Positions 35,906-47,716 of a stretch of 64,000 nucleotides of DNA are shown here, in pieces. Numbering within the stretch: position 1 is the stretch's first letter; each line of letters begins with the position of its first letter. The translations under genes were made by a program, and so were the position numbers. Under the pieces are notes generated by a model. It made no database searches and had not been told where the DNA came from. It saw only the letters and a list, made by a program, of their open reading frames with translations. Origin of the DNA: Zygnema cylindricum. Taxonomy: Eukaryota; Streptophyta; Zygnematophyceae; Zygnematales; Zygnemataceae. The DNA is taken from NCBI GenBank assembly GCA_037447655.1, contig JBBHKE010002217.1:333420-397419 (forward strand). Reading direction: 5' to 3'.

Positions 35906-36708
35906 AATTCTAAGGGTACAAATCATACACGTCTAATTTGTGGCTAGCATCTCTTTAAGAATGCATGAGGGCACTAGCCGAACACTAGATGGAATGAGCG
36001 GGTTTGCATTAAAAACTAAAAAATGCACTATCAAAGTTCTCCCCCTAAACTTTAGAAAATCTTACCAAATCTTAAAAAAACATCTTTCATAAAAGAAAGA
36101 AAAAAATTAGTACAGTTTGGTATAAAAATCAACGCCTTTCAACAAACAACCTCAATTTTCACCTGATGGAGCCCCACCTTTAATAACAATATTTGTTACC
36201 CCACCTTTAATAACAATATTTATTTTTAACAGTAATAATTACTGTATTTTAATAGCGATTCTCAGTGTAGTATAGCACGGTGCGCTTGCTACGTATGAAG
36301 TGCTATTAGAAAACAAAATTCAATTGATTACCCGACGATCATTTAACGAATCACAAATGTCGGAAGAAGCCAATGTAAAACTTGGAACCAATGCTAAACA
36401 ACTTGGCTGCCCGCTAAAAGAAAGCTTGAGGTAGTGTGCCCATGTGCCAAGGTAAGGGAATTTTTCTGTCGCTTCTCGATTTTTTCCAAGTTATAGAGGA
36501 AAACGACAGAAAATAACTGTAACTTTAGCACATGGGAAAGTGCGTTTAGCCACATGGGCCGTACCCTTTGACGTTGACAACAATCAGATGTACCGTCGGC
36601 TGATACAATCGTCACAGAGGTAAGTAACTATATCGTTTTTACGCATTGGAACACTTTGAAAATACTACATGGAGAATCCTCGCTATAATACAAAGTAAGT
36701 TTGGTAAA
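35906..36708. other. Intergenic DNA with repeat fragments
   Basis: No gene. Two near-copies of CCACCTTTAATAACAATATTT occur at about 36174-36223. A TAATAGCGATTCTCAGTGTAG terminus near 36251 resembles the MITE ends at 3550, 6661 and 18600. The part from 36395 on shares words with 18947-19916. Confidence 0.35.
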
Positions 36709-37432
36709 GGTGATGTTCCATTAGACGAAAAGTGAAGTTGTTTACACAAATTCAGACCTCTCCGTACTAGGCCGTACTTCTTATTTTGTTTTTATACGGA
36801 AAACATTATTACAAAGAATCTTGCCAATAATCTCCAAAATTCTGGGAGTTAACAATGACCGTTAGATGTTTTTTTGCAAAGAATTTGTTTCGAAAGTTTT
36901 TGTAATTGGTGATGTACCTCGCGAAGTAAAACACCAATTACATAATTTTTTGATCCATGTCACATCAAATAATGACCAAACGTGTCAAGATGGCAACCAA
37001 CTGATATCAACAAAATTTGCACACGATATACGCATCAAAATCCAATAAAAAATACAAACAAAATATCGTAACCCACTTTTGTCACGCTGTTTCTGTTAGC
37101 ACCCATTTGTCACACTATTGTTGGCAACGCTCATTCTCATGCGAAAAAAACAAGAAACCTAAAAAAATGAGGTGGAATCTCACAAGGCGTCTGCAAAAAG
37201 TACAGAAGTTGTGTTGAACGATGACTTGATCCACACGTACATGGTACTCAAATTAAGATTTTTGGTCGGTGTGAAAATCATTGACGATTTTCAATATCCG
37301 ATCTTAGCTCACGTGGTACCATTTAATTATGAACACGTGGATTACAAACTCTGCGGAATGGAACTTCGTTCAAATTGTACCATCCTGTAATGTTGGCCGT
37401 ACAATTACAAAATGTCCTAATGGAACTTCACC
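36709..37432. mobile_element. Non-autonomous TIR element, about 724 bp
   Basis: Left end GGTGATGTTCCATTAG (36709-36724) and right end CTAATGGAACTTCACC (37417-37432) are inverted repeats with one mismatch. No transposase signature in the inner ORFs. Confidence 0.5.
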
Positions 37433-37785
37433 CTAAGTTACAAACACATGGGGACATACCGTAACTTTAAGGAAAACGTTTGTACATCATTTGTACAGTT
37501 TTTTCGTCGGGTTTTGCGCCCCAAAAGAGTATAGGCAGCGTGACGTGACAGATTCAGTACCTGTCAAAATCGGCGCCGCCGGAACCAGTTGCCGTTACGT
37601 AACGGAATTTAGCGCCACGTGTCGCGCGTTGCAGCCGAGCGCAGCGATTCGCCAGCATCGAAAGGCAAGCCGGCGGCCGCTGCGCGCCGACCCCAATTTG
37701 CTCCCACGGCGAATAAAACCGCTAGTAGAATAATTCATGTATTACTATTTTCAAGTTTTTAAGTCCTTCCCCTCTCTAGCACACA

Positions 37786-37902
<117 letters not shown>

Positions 37903-37921
37903 ACCAATACCTAAACAAACA

Positions 37922-38080
37922 ATGGCTTTCGTCGACGCAAAGTCTTCTTTATCTCTCCTCTTTGCCTCCATTCTAGCGATGGGGTGTGGGGCGGGAGACA
38001 CCTACCCAGTGCCTCCCTCCTCCCACACCTTCGTTCGTACCCCGTTGCCCAAAATGTGTCATTTGTGCTGCGCGGACTGA
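37922..38080 (+). CDS. Small putative secreted peptide, unrecognised
   Basis: A 52-residue ORF whose first 24 residues look like a signal peptide (hydrophobic [15 protein letters not shown]), followed by [11 protein letters not shown] and a Cys-containing tail (CHLCCAD). The ATG has a good plant context (AACAATGGC). It follows a CA-rich leader, a (CT)n tract and a GC-rich upstream region with GCCACGTGTCGCGCG and GAATAAAACC, a promoter-like arrangement. The ORF could instead be the first exon of a longer gene or a truncated remnant. I do not recognise a family. Confidence 0.35.
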   Translation: MAFVDAKSSLSLLFASILAMGCGAGDTYPVPPSSHTFVRTPLPKMCHLCCAD

Positions 38081-38521
38081 AAGACAGCGGAACAGTGACA
38101 ACGGCAGTGACAACGGCCGGATCGTTGTTTGCCACATAGGGTCGTCTCTCTGGCGTTGTGGGGCACGACGTCTCCATTGCTGAAGTGACAATGGAGATGA
38201 ACTCCGTCGACACCCCTCACGTGCACACAGAGCAGGCAACCCTTTCTCAAACTTCTCTTTTTCCTATTTATCTACTTTTATCTCATTACCCGCTTCCTTT
38301 TTCTTTCCACTTATTTTGTTTTTTTATCTGATGCCTTTTACTTCCTATGGTTTTTTTAAGATACAAAGCTCTACCTTGACTTTGATTGCCATGGGTGGCC
38401 GGTTCTTGCAGTGCGGCGGAGATGAGCCTCATCACCAATGGGTGCATTAAAGGGGGAGTGTACACATGAGGGGGGAGCTCATTGGGAATGTTTTGTGTAA
38501 AGGGGATGTGGTGTTCGTATT

Positions 38522-39400
38522 GTAGAAATTAATGGTTTTTTTTTGGTATTTTCTAGGTCTTAGAAGAATTGTAGAAAAGAAGCTGATGCAGTCTGCCTCT
38601 AACTCCTCACTTTAACTCCCACATTTGGCGCAGTCACTAAATATTGGAGAGGGAGTTAGAGCCATGGCTGCTTTTGCTATCCAGAGGAAGACAATTAATG
38701 GTTCTTTATAGTATTTTCTAGGTCTAAAATGAATTGTAGAAAAGAAGCCGAGGCAATCTGCCTCTAAGTGCTCACTTAACCTCCCACACTTGCTTGTAAC
38801 TCCTCACTTCCGCGCAAGTATTTATGACGGCTACGATCGAAATCTCGTTTCGATGGAACGGCGGGAAAGGATGCTGAGATTGCGGAAGAGGATTTCACCG
38901 GTTTGCGGTCATCGCCACATAGGATGACATGTGGCGCAATGACATTGGATCGCGACATCTCTAGAGATTACGTGAACGAATCCGGATATGACATGTGTCG
39001 ACTATTTGGCCATGTCGTATAATGTCCGTACAGAAAGTACACCGACAACTGTACCGTTCTGTACTACACAGTATTATGATTGGTGCCGTATTTCAATAGA
39101 TATAGTTTTTGAGAGAGATATGACTAAGAAAATTTGGTAGATAGGACCCTCTCTCCTTGAGAGCTTTGTACAAAAAGGTCAACTTTGACCCAACATAACT
39201 TACTGCTCAGGGGAGAAAAATCACAAATTCTTTTTGCTATAGACTCACGAGAGTCTTACCTTCACAACGGTGAAGGTGGTCAGCGTTTTTGTCTGCCAAG
39301 GTGGCACTTATTTTTGCTGAAACACAAAGGGGTCAGGATTATCCTAGAGGCTTAGTGTGAGCTGCCGACTCTGAGGACCTAAGGAGGTCTCAGAGTTATA
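38522..39400 (+). mobile_element. Copia-family LTR remnant (plus orientation)
   Basis: It begins TGTAGAAATTAATGG at 38522, preceded by purine-rich sequence as expected next to a polypurine tract. The first 180 bp are partly duplicated (a second TTTTCTAGGTCTA block near 38715). U5/leader text (GAGGCTTAGTGTGAGCTGCC) near 39345-39370 matches the leader of the element at 47466-53104. The tRNA-like module is missing, apparently by internal deletion. Confidence 0.6.
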
Positions 39401-39439
39401 AGTTCCAGCGGGGGTTCTTCACTGGGCAAAGAATGATAA

Positions 39440-39720
39440 TGACAGTCGCGCTAAGAAGCTGAGGGTCTACAGCAAGGACTTTCCCAAAACAGAATACCTC
39501 AATTTTCTTGTAGAGGGAATCCTGACGAAATTGTGATGGCCACTTTCCAAATCGGAAATGATGTGGTAAAGCAGCTTAAGAAAGATCTTGACATCTTTAA
39601 GTTTCAGAAGTGAGGAGGCGGAGGCGTTCCTCGCCCCTGAATTCAAAGCAAAATGGGACATGTTTCAGAATCAATCCATGGATCCACAAGCTCGAATAAG
39701 CCATTATATTGTCAGTTTTG
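39440..39720 (+). other. Unrecognised coding-like fragment after the LTR
   Basis: Two frames with a break near 39607 read coding-like: NDVVKQLKKDLDIFKF, then EEAEAFLAPEFKAKWDMF. No known domain was recognised. It could be a captured gene fragment or element interior. Confidence 0.25.
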
Positions 39721-39729
39721 ATCTGGTTT

Positions 39730-42650
39730 GTCTTGGTCTAGGTTTTCGGTTTATCAGCTACAATTGTAGAAAATCCAGTTGGTTTCCAGTGTGGGTTACT
39801 GGGAGTCTAGTAATTTTAAAAGGTTTAAGGTTTTGTAGTTATAAAAACATAGGTGAGTTATGATTGTTTGAATGTTAGTCTTGAAAAGGTTGCAATGTAG
39901 GAATGTGTGAAAAGTAAAACGATATCGATAATGTTGTGAAGTATGATGTTTTGTTTGTAAGAAAATACAACTTTGTTAATGGCTTGATGATGTATGCTTG
40001 CGTTAACTTTGCATTTGATTTGTGATTGATTACAAAAATATCTTAATTCTTTTCCAAAATTGGACAATTTCCAAGGGTCTAAATGAGAGACAACTTTTTT
40101 TTCACACTACGTGCTTTGTGTTTTTTTCAAAATCACTCGTTGTTCAAATGTAAAGACTAATTTAAGAACAAAATGCAACTAAGAAGAAAGGTAATCTCAT
40201 GTAGTATATGCAATACGAACTAACATCAATGAATACCGTAAATATAAAAAATTTACACGTGTCATCCTTACTTCAATTAGACTCAATAAAATTAACACAA
40301 TCAGAGTGTACTAGATGTGATTGTCACTTCACTTCTACCTCTAACGAAGTTTAACATCATTGGGCAATTAGAGGGTTTTAATGAGAATTCAACTAGCTGC
40401 TTGGCGAAAGAAAATGATAATAGTTCAAGGGGGAGAGTTTCCTGCCCTTAGAAAGTATGTAAGAAAGGTTTCCAAATTTAACGTTCTACTAAGTTCTTAT
40501 TTATCTGAGGTAATTTTGCCTTAATGAACACCCGGATACATCATTGCAAAATTAAAAAGTATCAGCATGCAATACAGTTTTGCTCTGCTGGGGGCAAAAA
40601 TACCACCTAGAAACTTTCCATTTATCGTTTTGTAAGCAACCTGTTGAATTCTCTCCAAAATGCCTTTGACCTAGCATTGAGAAACATTTTACCTCCAAAA
40701 ATGTGATCCAGAGGTATTATTGAAGTGACAATTATGTCTAGCATCAACTGATTCTTTTAATTTCAACCTAAGTCAATATTACTTATGCTTTGTACATTTT
40801 GAGTATATCATTAAATTAGCTCGTATTGCATGTAGTATATCATATTGAGTGCGTTCTGTGTTAAACTTTATTTTATATCCATGAACAATAAATGTTTTTA
40901 GAACGACAAGTTGTCTCTCTCTAAAACTCATATGGAATGTCTATATCTGAAAATAATATAATATCGGAGCATCTCATCAGAAGCAAAATCGGAATTTGAT
41001 GAAAGCATAATTGCCATGGCCATACGCACAGATATAAAATAAATATTTTATTTTGGGAAATCATATTGTCGTCACATAACATGACTGTTTTTAGTTTTCA
41101 GCATTATCCATACTAAAAATTGAAATTTTTACCTCTCTTATTTTTGCAATACCTATGAATTTTAATTTTTATTATAAATGACATTTAAAGATGCATTTTT
41201 TACACTAACAATAGAACCCAACATTATTTTCCACACAAAGGTTGGAAATCAAAACACCTACACAAACAAATCAGGTGACTATGGTCCAATTACACACATT
41301 TGAGAGTACGTAATTTTGGGGGACATGAAACCGAATACAAGATCTTAATTAGACTAAGGTTTTGTGCTCACTTGTGAAAGGCTTTTTTTCTTTCGCCTTC
41401 CTCCAAAACTGAACTGCAAAGAGAAAATCTTTCGCCGAACGGCAATTGTGTAGACTCTAAAGTACATTTTGTGACATACTTAAACTTACAATCGCTTAAC
41501 ACCTTCTCAGCGTTGTCCCACCATCTCGAGTTGTCTTGTATACAAACCATAGTTGAACTCCAAAATTTAGACAAAGACGCCCCATTTATGATCGCATTTG
41601 TACCTCGGTATTGTCCCCCTCGTCGACGGAGAAAGACAAAACTCGTACTTGACCCTTACCTCTAAGACGCCCTATCGTCAACCACCATTGGTCGCCCATT
41701 ACCCAGCCCTCCCTCCACCCCCCAAATCTATCTACCTTTTGTTCTCTCACATATGCCATATTTTAAGCCCAAAAATACTCATGACCCCAATAACGTAACC
41801 CCTCCACCATAAAGTCTTTACCTTCGACCAACCCTCTCTTCATTCTCATCAGTTTATGAACCATTCTTTTAGTGGATTTTCATCTTGGGGCATTTTTCCA
41901 AGTTGTAGGAAACCTTTTTCTATAGGTTAAGGTTTGGCAAGACATGTCAAACAGTGGACATTTCGGCTCCTAATTCACAAAACAGGTATCCTACACTCAA
42001 TCATATTATTCACCGACGTCTCACTTGTACAGATTAGAAAAAAAAATCACAACCTTAGGGTAACTTTTGTGTTAGGTTACCAACACTTTGAATCTCATAT
42101 TTAGTATGATCCTTGAGAACTTCATCAGGCTGCATTTTGGTTCCTGGTTAGTGTTTTGGCAGACGACACAATTCATAAGGAAATGTGCCACCTTTTACTT
42201 TTTGTTTTAGTCTTACCTATCCCAAGGGGTGCGAACGCGGCACGTGAAGCACGATAGAGAAGTCAAAACTTCCTACACGAGGGTTGGGAATCTCTCGAAC
42301 AAAGAACGGTAATTACCCTTTATGGTCCCCTTTTCAGTTTCAGGTTGCACTTATTTCTACGGTCAATACACATCGTATCGTACACCTTGGGCAGGTTGGC
42401 ACGTTTCAAGAGTTGCTTTGTACAAGTGATGAAATAATTGTGCCTTCAAGTGGAAATTTTGTAGTTTGTAGCCACTATAAACATTCTTCGGAGCTGACGT
42501 TGAAAACCAGCGTGTTTTTTTTCTAAGGTTTACTTTTTTAGCCCAGACATTCGGAGTTTTTTTTTTCAAAATCTACGTGTAAGTATGTTTTCCGTACATC
42601 TATATTACACCTTTTTCGTACGCTAAAATAAAATATTGTTTTTTATTTAA
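39730..42650. other. AT-rich intergenic DNA, nothing recognised
   Basis: No ORF with a recognisable motif, no terminal repeats seen. The ORF at 42284-42526 (+) has no known signature. Confidence 0.4.
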
Positions 42651-42660
42651 AGAACATTAA

Positions 42661-42970
42661 ATGTTCCTCTCTCTTTCTCTCTTCCCGTTCCATCTCCTTC
42701 TCCCTCTCCCCTTCCATCTCCTCCTTGCTCTTTCCTCCCCTCTCCCCCTTCCCCCTCTCCCCCTTCCCCCTCTCTCCTCCTTTCCTCTCCTTTCCCACTC
42801 TTCCCTACTCCCTCCCTCATCTTTTTCTCTTCCCCTTCTCTCTCCTTCTCTTTGTCCCCCTCTCTCTCCCTTCCCCCGTTCTCCTTGTCTCCTTCTCTCT
42901 CTCTTCCCCCCTTCACTGTTTCCCTCTCTCCCTCTCTTCTTCCCTACCTCTCTCCTCCCTCTCCCTTTTA
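42661..42970. repeat. Polypyrimidine tract, about 300 bp
   Basis: Irregular CTC/CCT/CTT repeats border the second germin-like copy, followed by TATCATATCAAACAAAAT as at 16490. The tract is about three times longer than its counterpart at 16391-16485. Confidence 0.9.
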
Positions 42971-43295
42971 GATTTATCATATCAAACAAAATAGGTTATA
43001 ACATTAAATAGACATAGCTACCAATAAAAAGCCAGTCCCAATCATAAAGAGGTACCATCTAAACATGTTTAATTGAAATCTAGAATGTGTACACCCTATC
43101 AAACAAAAGTTATAATCTCAAAATTTTCTTGTAGTTCTGAAAAAAAAAACTCTCTCATGCTACCCAAAAGGACGTTGGTTTTAACAATCGTTTCTCAAAT
43201 TCAACTAACATTGAATTTCGAACCCTTCCTCCCCACTTTTTTGCTATCGTCATGAAAAATCAAATATCCTCTCACAACGCTCTGCTAATCTATTT

Positions 43296-44050
43296 CTAGT
43301 CATCCTTCTCATCAAGTTTAAACTCAAAGAATCGGTGACTATCGTCCTTCAAAACGTTCACCACTTTATTGTTAGTTTCAAAAGCTCCTCTTAAAATCCT
43401 CCCTAGAACGTTGTTCATAACATTTTTGATTCTCCATGTTCCAGGTCCATCGTTACTGAATCCCGCGTGTCCTCTAATCGGAATATTTCCAATGTTTTCG
43501 GAATAGTGGAGAAGTCCGGGAGGTACCATGGCACAATCATCCTTGTAAACAACGGCCTCAACTAGGTTTCCATTGGGGTCAATAACCTCGCCTCTCAATG
43601 ATCCTTCTTCAATACAAAATAGCTCCCAAGCACTGATGAATAATGAAATTGGGGACAAAAAAAAATGGAAGGAAATAATTATCATGGTTTAAACAGTTTG
43701 ATGCACCATTAACCGGATGGGTTTACTTTTAGAAAAACAATCAAGTGAAGGGAAAAAATCATCACGTGACGTGGGTTGTCCAAACAAGTTCACGTTTAAA
43801 AATATTTTTAATCCATGCTAATGTTGGTATAACACATACACGATGATGGCAAATTTCTAAAAATGTTAGTGGATTGCAGCGAAGAAGTAGAACAACGCTC
43901 ATGTTTTACCTACAAAGAACTATTAACAGAAAAACGACAAAAGAGATTCGAGAGATTCTTGAAAACGTGCAGTGCATGAATATGCGGACAAATCAATGCT
44001 CCAACTTCAAGTTTGAACTTCAAAAAAGACACTCCACTTCCAACAGGTGA
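43296..44050 (-). pseudogene. Germin-like pseudogene, 5' truncated duplicate
   Basis: Exon 2 (43632-43296) is intact and of exactly the same length as in the gene at 16885-18067. It keeps WELFCIEEGSLRG and GLLHYSENIG, so three visible metal ligands remain. The exon 1 remnant (about 44050-43971) encodes GVSFLKFKLEVGALICPHIHA. Everything upstream (signal peptide, Pro-rich insert) is replaced by Copia LTR sequence. The splice donor is changed from GT to GC (43970-43969) in a poor context. Intron and downstream sequence are also homologous to the first copy, showing a segmental duplication and not retroposition. Confidence 0.85.
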
Positions 44051-44200
44051 AGGAATTACCAAAGAGCGCTTAGACTCTAGAGTAATTAGCACAGTGTATT
44101 TTGTATATAAGTAAATTTTCTCACTCAATGAAATTATCCCAAATACAAATCAATTTCTCTCTCCAATGCATTGATCTTTCTCTTGTGTACAATTTCATGG
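44051..44200 (+). mobile_element. 3' end of a Copia LTR abutting the germin pseudogene
   Basis: AT-rich sequence with a TATATAAGTAAA stretch near 44103, ending in TTGTGTACA near 44195 just before the gag region. Only the LTR tail is present. No standard tRNA-Met primer site is seen. Confidence 0.4.
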
Positions 44201-47200
44201 CTTCCCCAATCCACCTCTAATAGGTTATGGGCCCGGCCATGCCACTTCTAATAGTATCCTGAAGTTTGATGGCCAAAACTTCTATGATTGGTCATTTTCA
44301 GCCATGCATTTTTTTAAACACGAGAAGATTTGGAACCATTTTATAGGTATTTCAAAACCTCCTATCCTTTCTTCTACTGATACACCGTCAAAAAAAACTA
44401 CAAAAGAGTTGGCAATAGCTACATGGAAACAAAAGGATAAGGATGCGCAAGCTCACTTAGTGATGTCACTTACTACCGAGCGCACTCGTCTTTTTCGTGG
44501 CGCATCCTCTTCCGCCGAGGCTTTAAGTCGTCTTCACGCAGCTTTCATTCAAACCGGATGGGCCGCTCGCCGAATTCAAAAACGAGCGTTTTTTAACTCC
44601 ATGAAAAATCCAACGGGATCCATGCAAGATTGGATTAGCACAGTCGAATTGTCGACCGGAAAGTGCACCATGATTGGCGTGCATCTTTCCAAGGAGGACC
44701 TCTCTTCTACCCTTTTGGGAGGAATTTGTGAAACCTTTTCCCCTTTCATTTCCTTTTTTGACAATCTAGACCAATCCATTCCTTTTAACTCCCTTGGTAG
44801 AAAACTTTTGCGTAAAGAGACAAAACTTCTCTCTTTTTCTGCTCAAAATCTCTCTCATGCAAATACATTTATTGCTCAAAATCAAAAAACTAACTCAAGG
44901 GGGGTGCAGCGTTTTTTTTGCGCTTATTGCAAAGCAAAAAGACACTCTATTGAAGAATGTCAAAAATTGGCGAGGCGGAAAGCAGCCGAGGCTTCCAATC
45001 CCCCTAAAAATGGAGGGAATGCCAACGTTGCCTATGCCACCCAACCAGTTCTTCCCACCCCCCCACTCCCTCCACACCCTTTTTTCCCTCTATATTTTCT
45101 TTATCCTTATCATTATTCCCCTTCTCCATCCCTCCTAAAATCTTCTAACACCGCAGCACACTATGCCTCTTCAAACTCTGTTAACCATCCTTGGTCGACC
45201 GCTTTCTCCCCACATTTTTCCTCTAATTATACCACTCCAGTAGCTTCCCCTTTTGTCCTCCCTCACTCACCAGAATTTGGATATGGCAATGTTACCCATC
45301 ATATCCCAAATTTTGTCACTCCGGATACTCAATTTCCACAAGGGTACGCTTTTCTATCTCAAACTCCTGACGATTGGCTAGTAGATAGTGGTGCTAGTCA
45401 CCACCTTTTACCACGATCTGATTGGTTCACTCACCTTTCTCATCTATCATCTCCTATTCAAATTCGCTTAGGAGACGACCGTATTCTGTTGGCTGCTCAT
45501 TCTGGCGACGTAAACGTCCCTAATGTGTCTATTCACATTCGCAACGTACTCTTTATCCTTGGTCTAGCTAGGAATCTATTTTTTGTCTAAGTCGCCACTA
45601 ATGACGGCTTAAAAGCTGAATTTATTAATGATAGAGTAATGGTTTCTCATAGAAAAGACAATAATACTGTAGGTTTTGGCGTAGCACAAGATTCTATGTA
45701 CATCCTACAATCGTATACTACGCCAAAGATATTTGCTTTAAGTCTTACCGTCAAAAGTTTTTCACTTTGGCATTTAAGATATGGTGATTTAAATAGCAAA
45801 AGTTTGCGTACTTTGCCAAATCTTGTAATCAGATTAAATTCGTATTCTAACAAATCTTTGGATTTTTGTCACTGTTGCGTGCAAGGAAAAATGCCGCGTC
45901 ACTAATTTCCTACTAGCACTACCGTCATCAATGAACCCCTTGCACTTGTACATACGAATGTATGTGGTCCTATGCGCACGCGTAGCTACAGTTGATCCCT
46001 TTATTTTTTCACTTTCATTGACCACGCCACTTGTTTTTCACACGTGTATCCAATATGTCATAAATCTGACGCTTTTGCACGATTTCAGGAATTTATGGCG
46101 TTGGCAGAAAATTTTGACAACAAAAGAATCAAGTTCTTTCGTAGTGACAACAATGGCGAATTCTTGTCCAACCAATTTTCCGAATTCTTCATGCAACATG
46201 GAATCTCGCGTCATTTAACGGCGCCTCGCACGCCAAAATCAAACGACATCAAAGAAAGGTAAAATTGAACATTACATGACATGTCACGCTCGATGCTATA
46301 CTTTCCCAATTTGCCATATGAATTTTGGGCAGTGGTTATCGTTTACGCAAATTACTTAAGCAATCTTTGTCCCACTAAAGCTTTACCAAAATCTACTCAA
46401 ATACAAGCGTGGTCTTCTGTCAAACGTGATATACACCACCTTCGAATCTTTGGATGTGAAGCATGGTATAAATACCTCCTCCAATCGGATGACAAATTGG
46501 GTGCCCGCGCATTTCATGGCATTTTCGTTGGGTAAGCTCCAAATTTCAAAGTGTACCACATCTAGAGTCTTTCTCAAAATCGCGTCATCACCACTAGAGA
46601 AGTAACTTTCAACGAAACGTCGCTTCTCTAAACCTTGTCTCTAGACGTTCTTTCTTTTATTTTTATTTTCCGACGCTTTGGTTTCGACGCTTATGACCGA
46701 TGATTTCCGACGGAGACTTTTCGACTTTCCCGATCTTTCCGCGCTTTAACTTTCGCCTATTTTTTCTGGTTTTGGCCGACATTTTTTTCCTTCATTAATT
46801 CCAGACGCGCCGATATCCGGACGCCGACATTATTCTCTGACGACCTTGTTTGTCTTTTATCGAAACAACACTTCCCCACGAGTTCTCTCTCTTACCCCGC
46901 CGTAACCCTACACGCCCTAAATTTCCCCCCTCTCGGATCATTACCTTTATAGGCCATGCCTCTCTTACTTACGCTTACTCGGCTAGGGCTTCTGCCTCTG
47001 TTATTTTTGCCCCTCTCTCTCTCAAAGCTGCCCTAAAACGTCCTGATGCCTCCCTTTGGAAAATTGTCGCTAATGCTGAATTCAATGCTTTAATTTCTAA
47101 CAAAACATGGAATCTTGTTCCCCTTCCCCCTTGGAAATAAGGCAATAGGCTCAAAATGGGTTTTTCGTGTAAAACAGAAGCAGATGGATCCGTGGACAAA

Positions 47201-47210
47201 TACAAAGTTG
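44201..47210 (+). pseudogene. Second-lineage Copia element, truncated in RT
   Basis: Gag and protease are in one open frame, 44304-45590: FDGQNFYDW upstream, MHFFKHEKIW, a gag body, a knuckle CAYCKAKRHSIEEC (about 44923-44965), a long Pro/Ser-rich linker and the protease motif WLVDSGASHHL. Pre-integrase (WHLRYGDLNSKS, CHCCVQGK) and integrase (DHATC, RSDNNGEFLSNQFSEF, then TPKSNDIKER in place of QNGxxER) follow with stops near 45588, 45903, 45994 and 46261. The RT begins FNALISNKTWNLVPLPPWK and stops at about 47210, before the YVDD motif. RNase H, polypurine tract and 3' LTR are absent. The sequence differs clearly from the other Copia family in the window. Confidence 0.8.
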
Positions 47211-47465
47211 TAACATGGTTACAGAGTTGTATACCTTGCAGGTTAGAAACAGGGCTCCTATAGTCGGGGTTCAGAGCACCGCACCTGCCATGATAGATTA
47301 GCGCAACATAGCAGTGTGGCAACTTAGTGATGTAGCATAGCAACGCAGCGTGGCAGCATAGCAACGCAAAGTAGCAACATAGCAACGCCGCAAAATGTAG
47401 TTTGTACCATATTGTTCTAGAATATAGTTTGGATAGATTGTGGTTGACTGAGAAGGTCCCCGGCA
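47211..47465 (+). repeat. Chimeric repeat segment with AGCAACG minisatellite (third copy)
   Basis: From GGTTACAGAGTTGTATACC to GACTGAGAAGGTCC it matches 53252-53495 and 53906-54147. It includes an imperfect array of 10-12 bp units like ATAGCAACGCA (47298-47390). At 47465 it switches abruptly into the truncated LTR of the Copia element at 47466. Confidence 0.75.
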
Positions 47466-47703
47466 GGTACAAGGATCAAATCCTGCCGCCGGCACGTACA
47501 TTTTAATTAAATATATAAACCCTAATATAAAATTCCCGTAAAACTCAGGATAGCCAAGGTAGCCATGGCTCTAGCTTCCTCTCCAATTTCTCAGTGACTG
47601 CGACAAGTTTGAGAGTTGGAGAGAGAAGTTAGAGATAGACTGCCTCGACTTCTATATTTCTTTTCAGACCTAGAAAATACTAATAAAACCATTAGTTTCT
47701 ACA
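47466..47703 (-). repeat. Truncated 3' LTR of the near-intact Copia element
   Basis: Matches the first 240 bp of the 5' LTR (53104 downward). It includes the antisense B box GGATCAAATCC (47473-47483) but lacks the A-box part, which lies beyond the truncation. Confidence 0.8.
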
Positions 47704-47716
47704 CTCCCCTTATTTT

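Noticed and set aside
42647-43011. Long ORFs of Arg/Glu/Gly or Leu/Pro/Ser repeats on both strands
   Set aside because: Direct translation of a polypyrimidine/polypurine tract; low-complexity artefact.
44576-44779. Minus-strand ORF within Copia-B gag
   Set aside because: Shadow of the gag frame.
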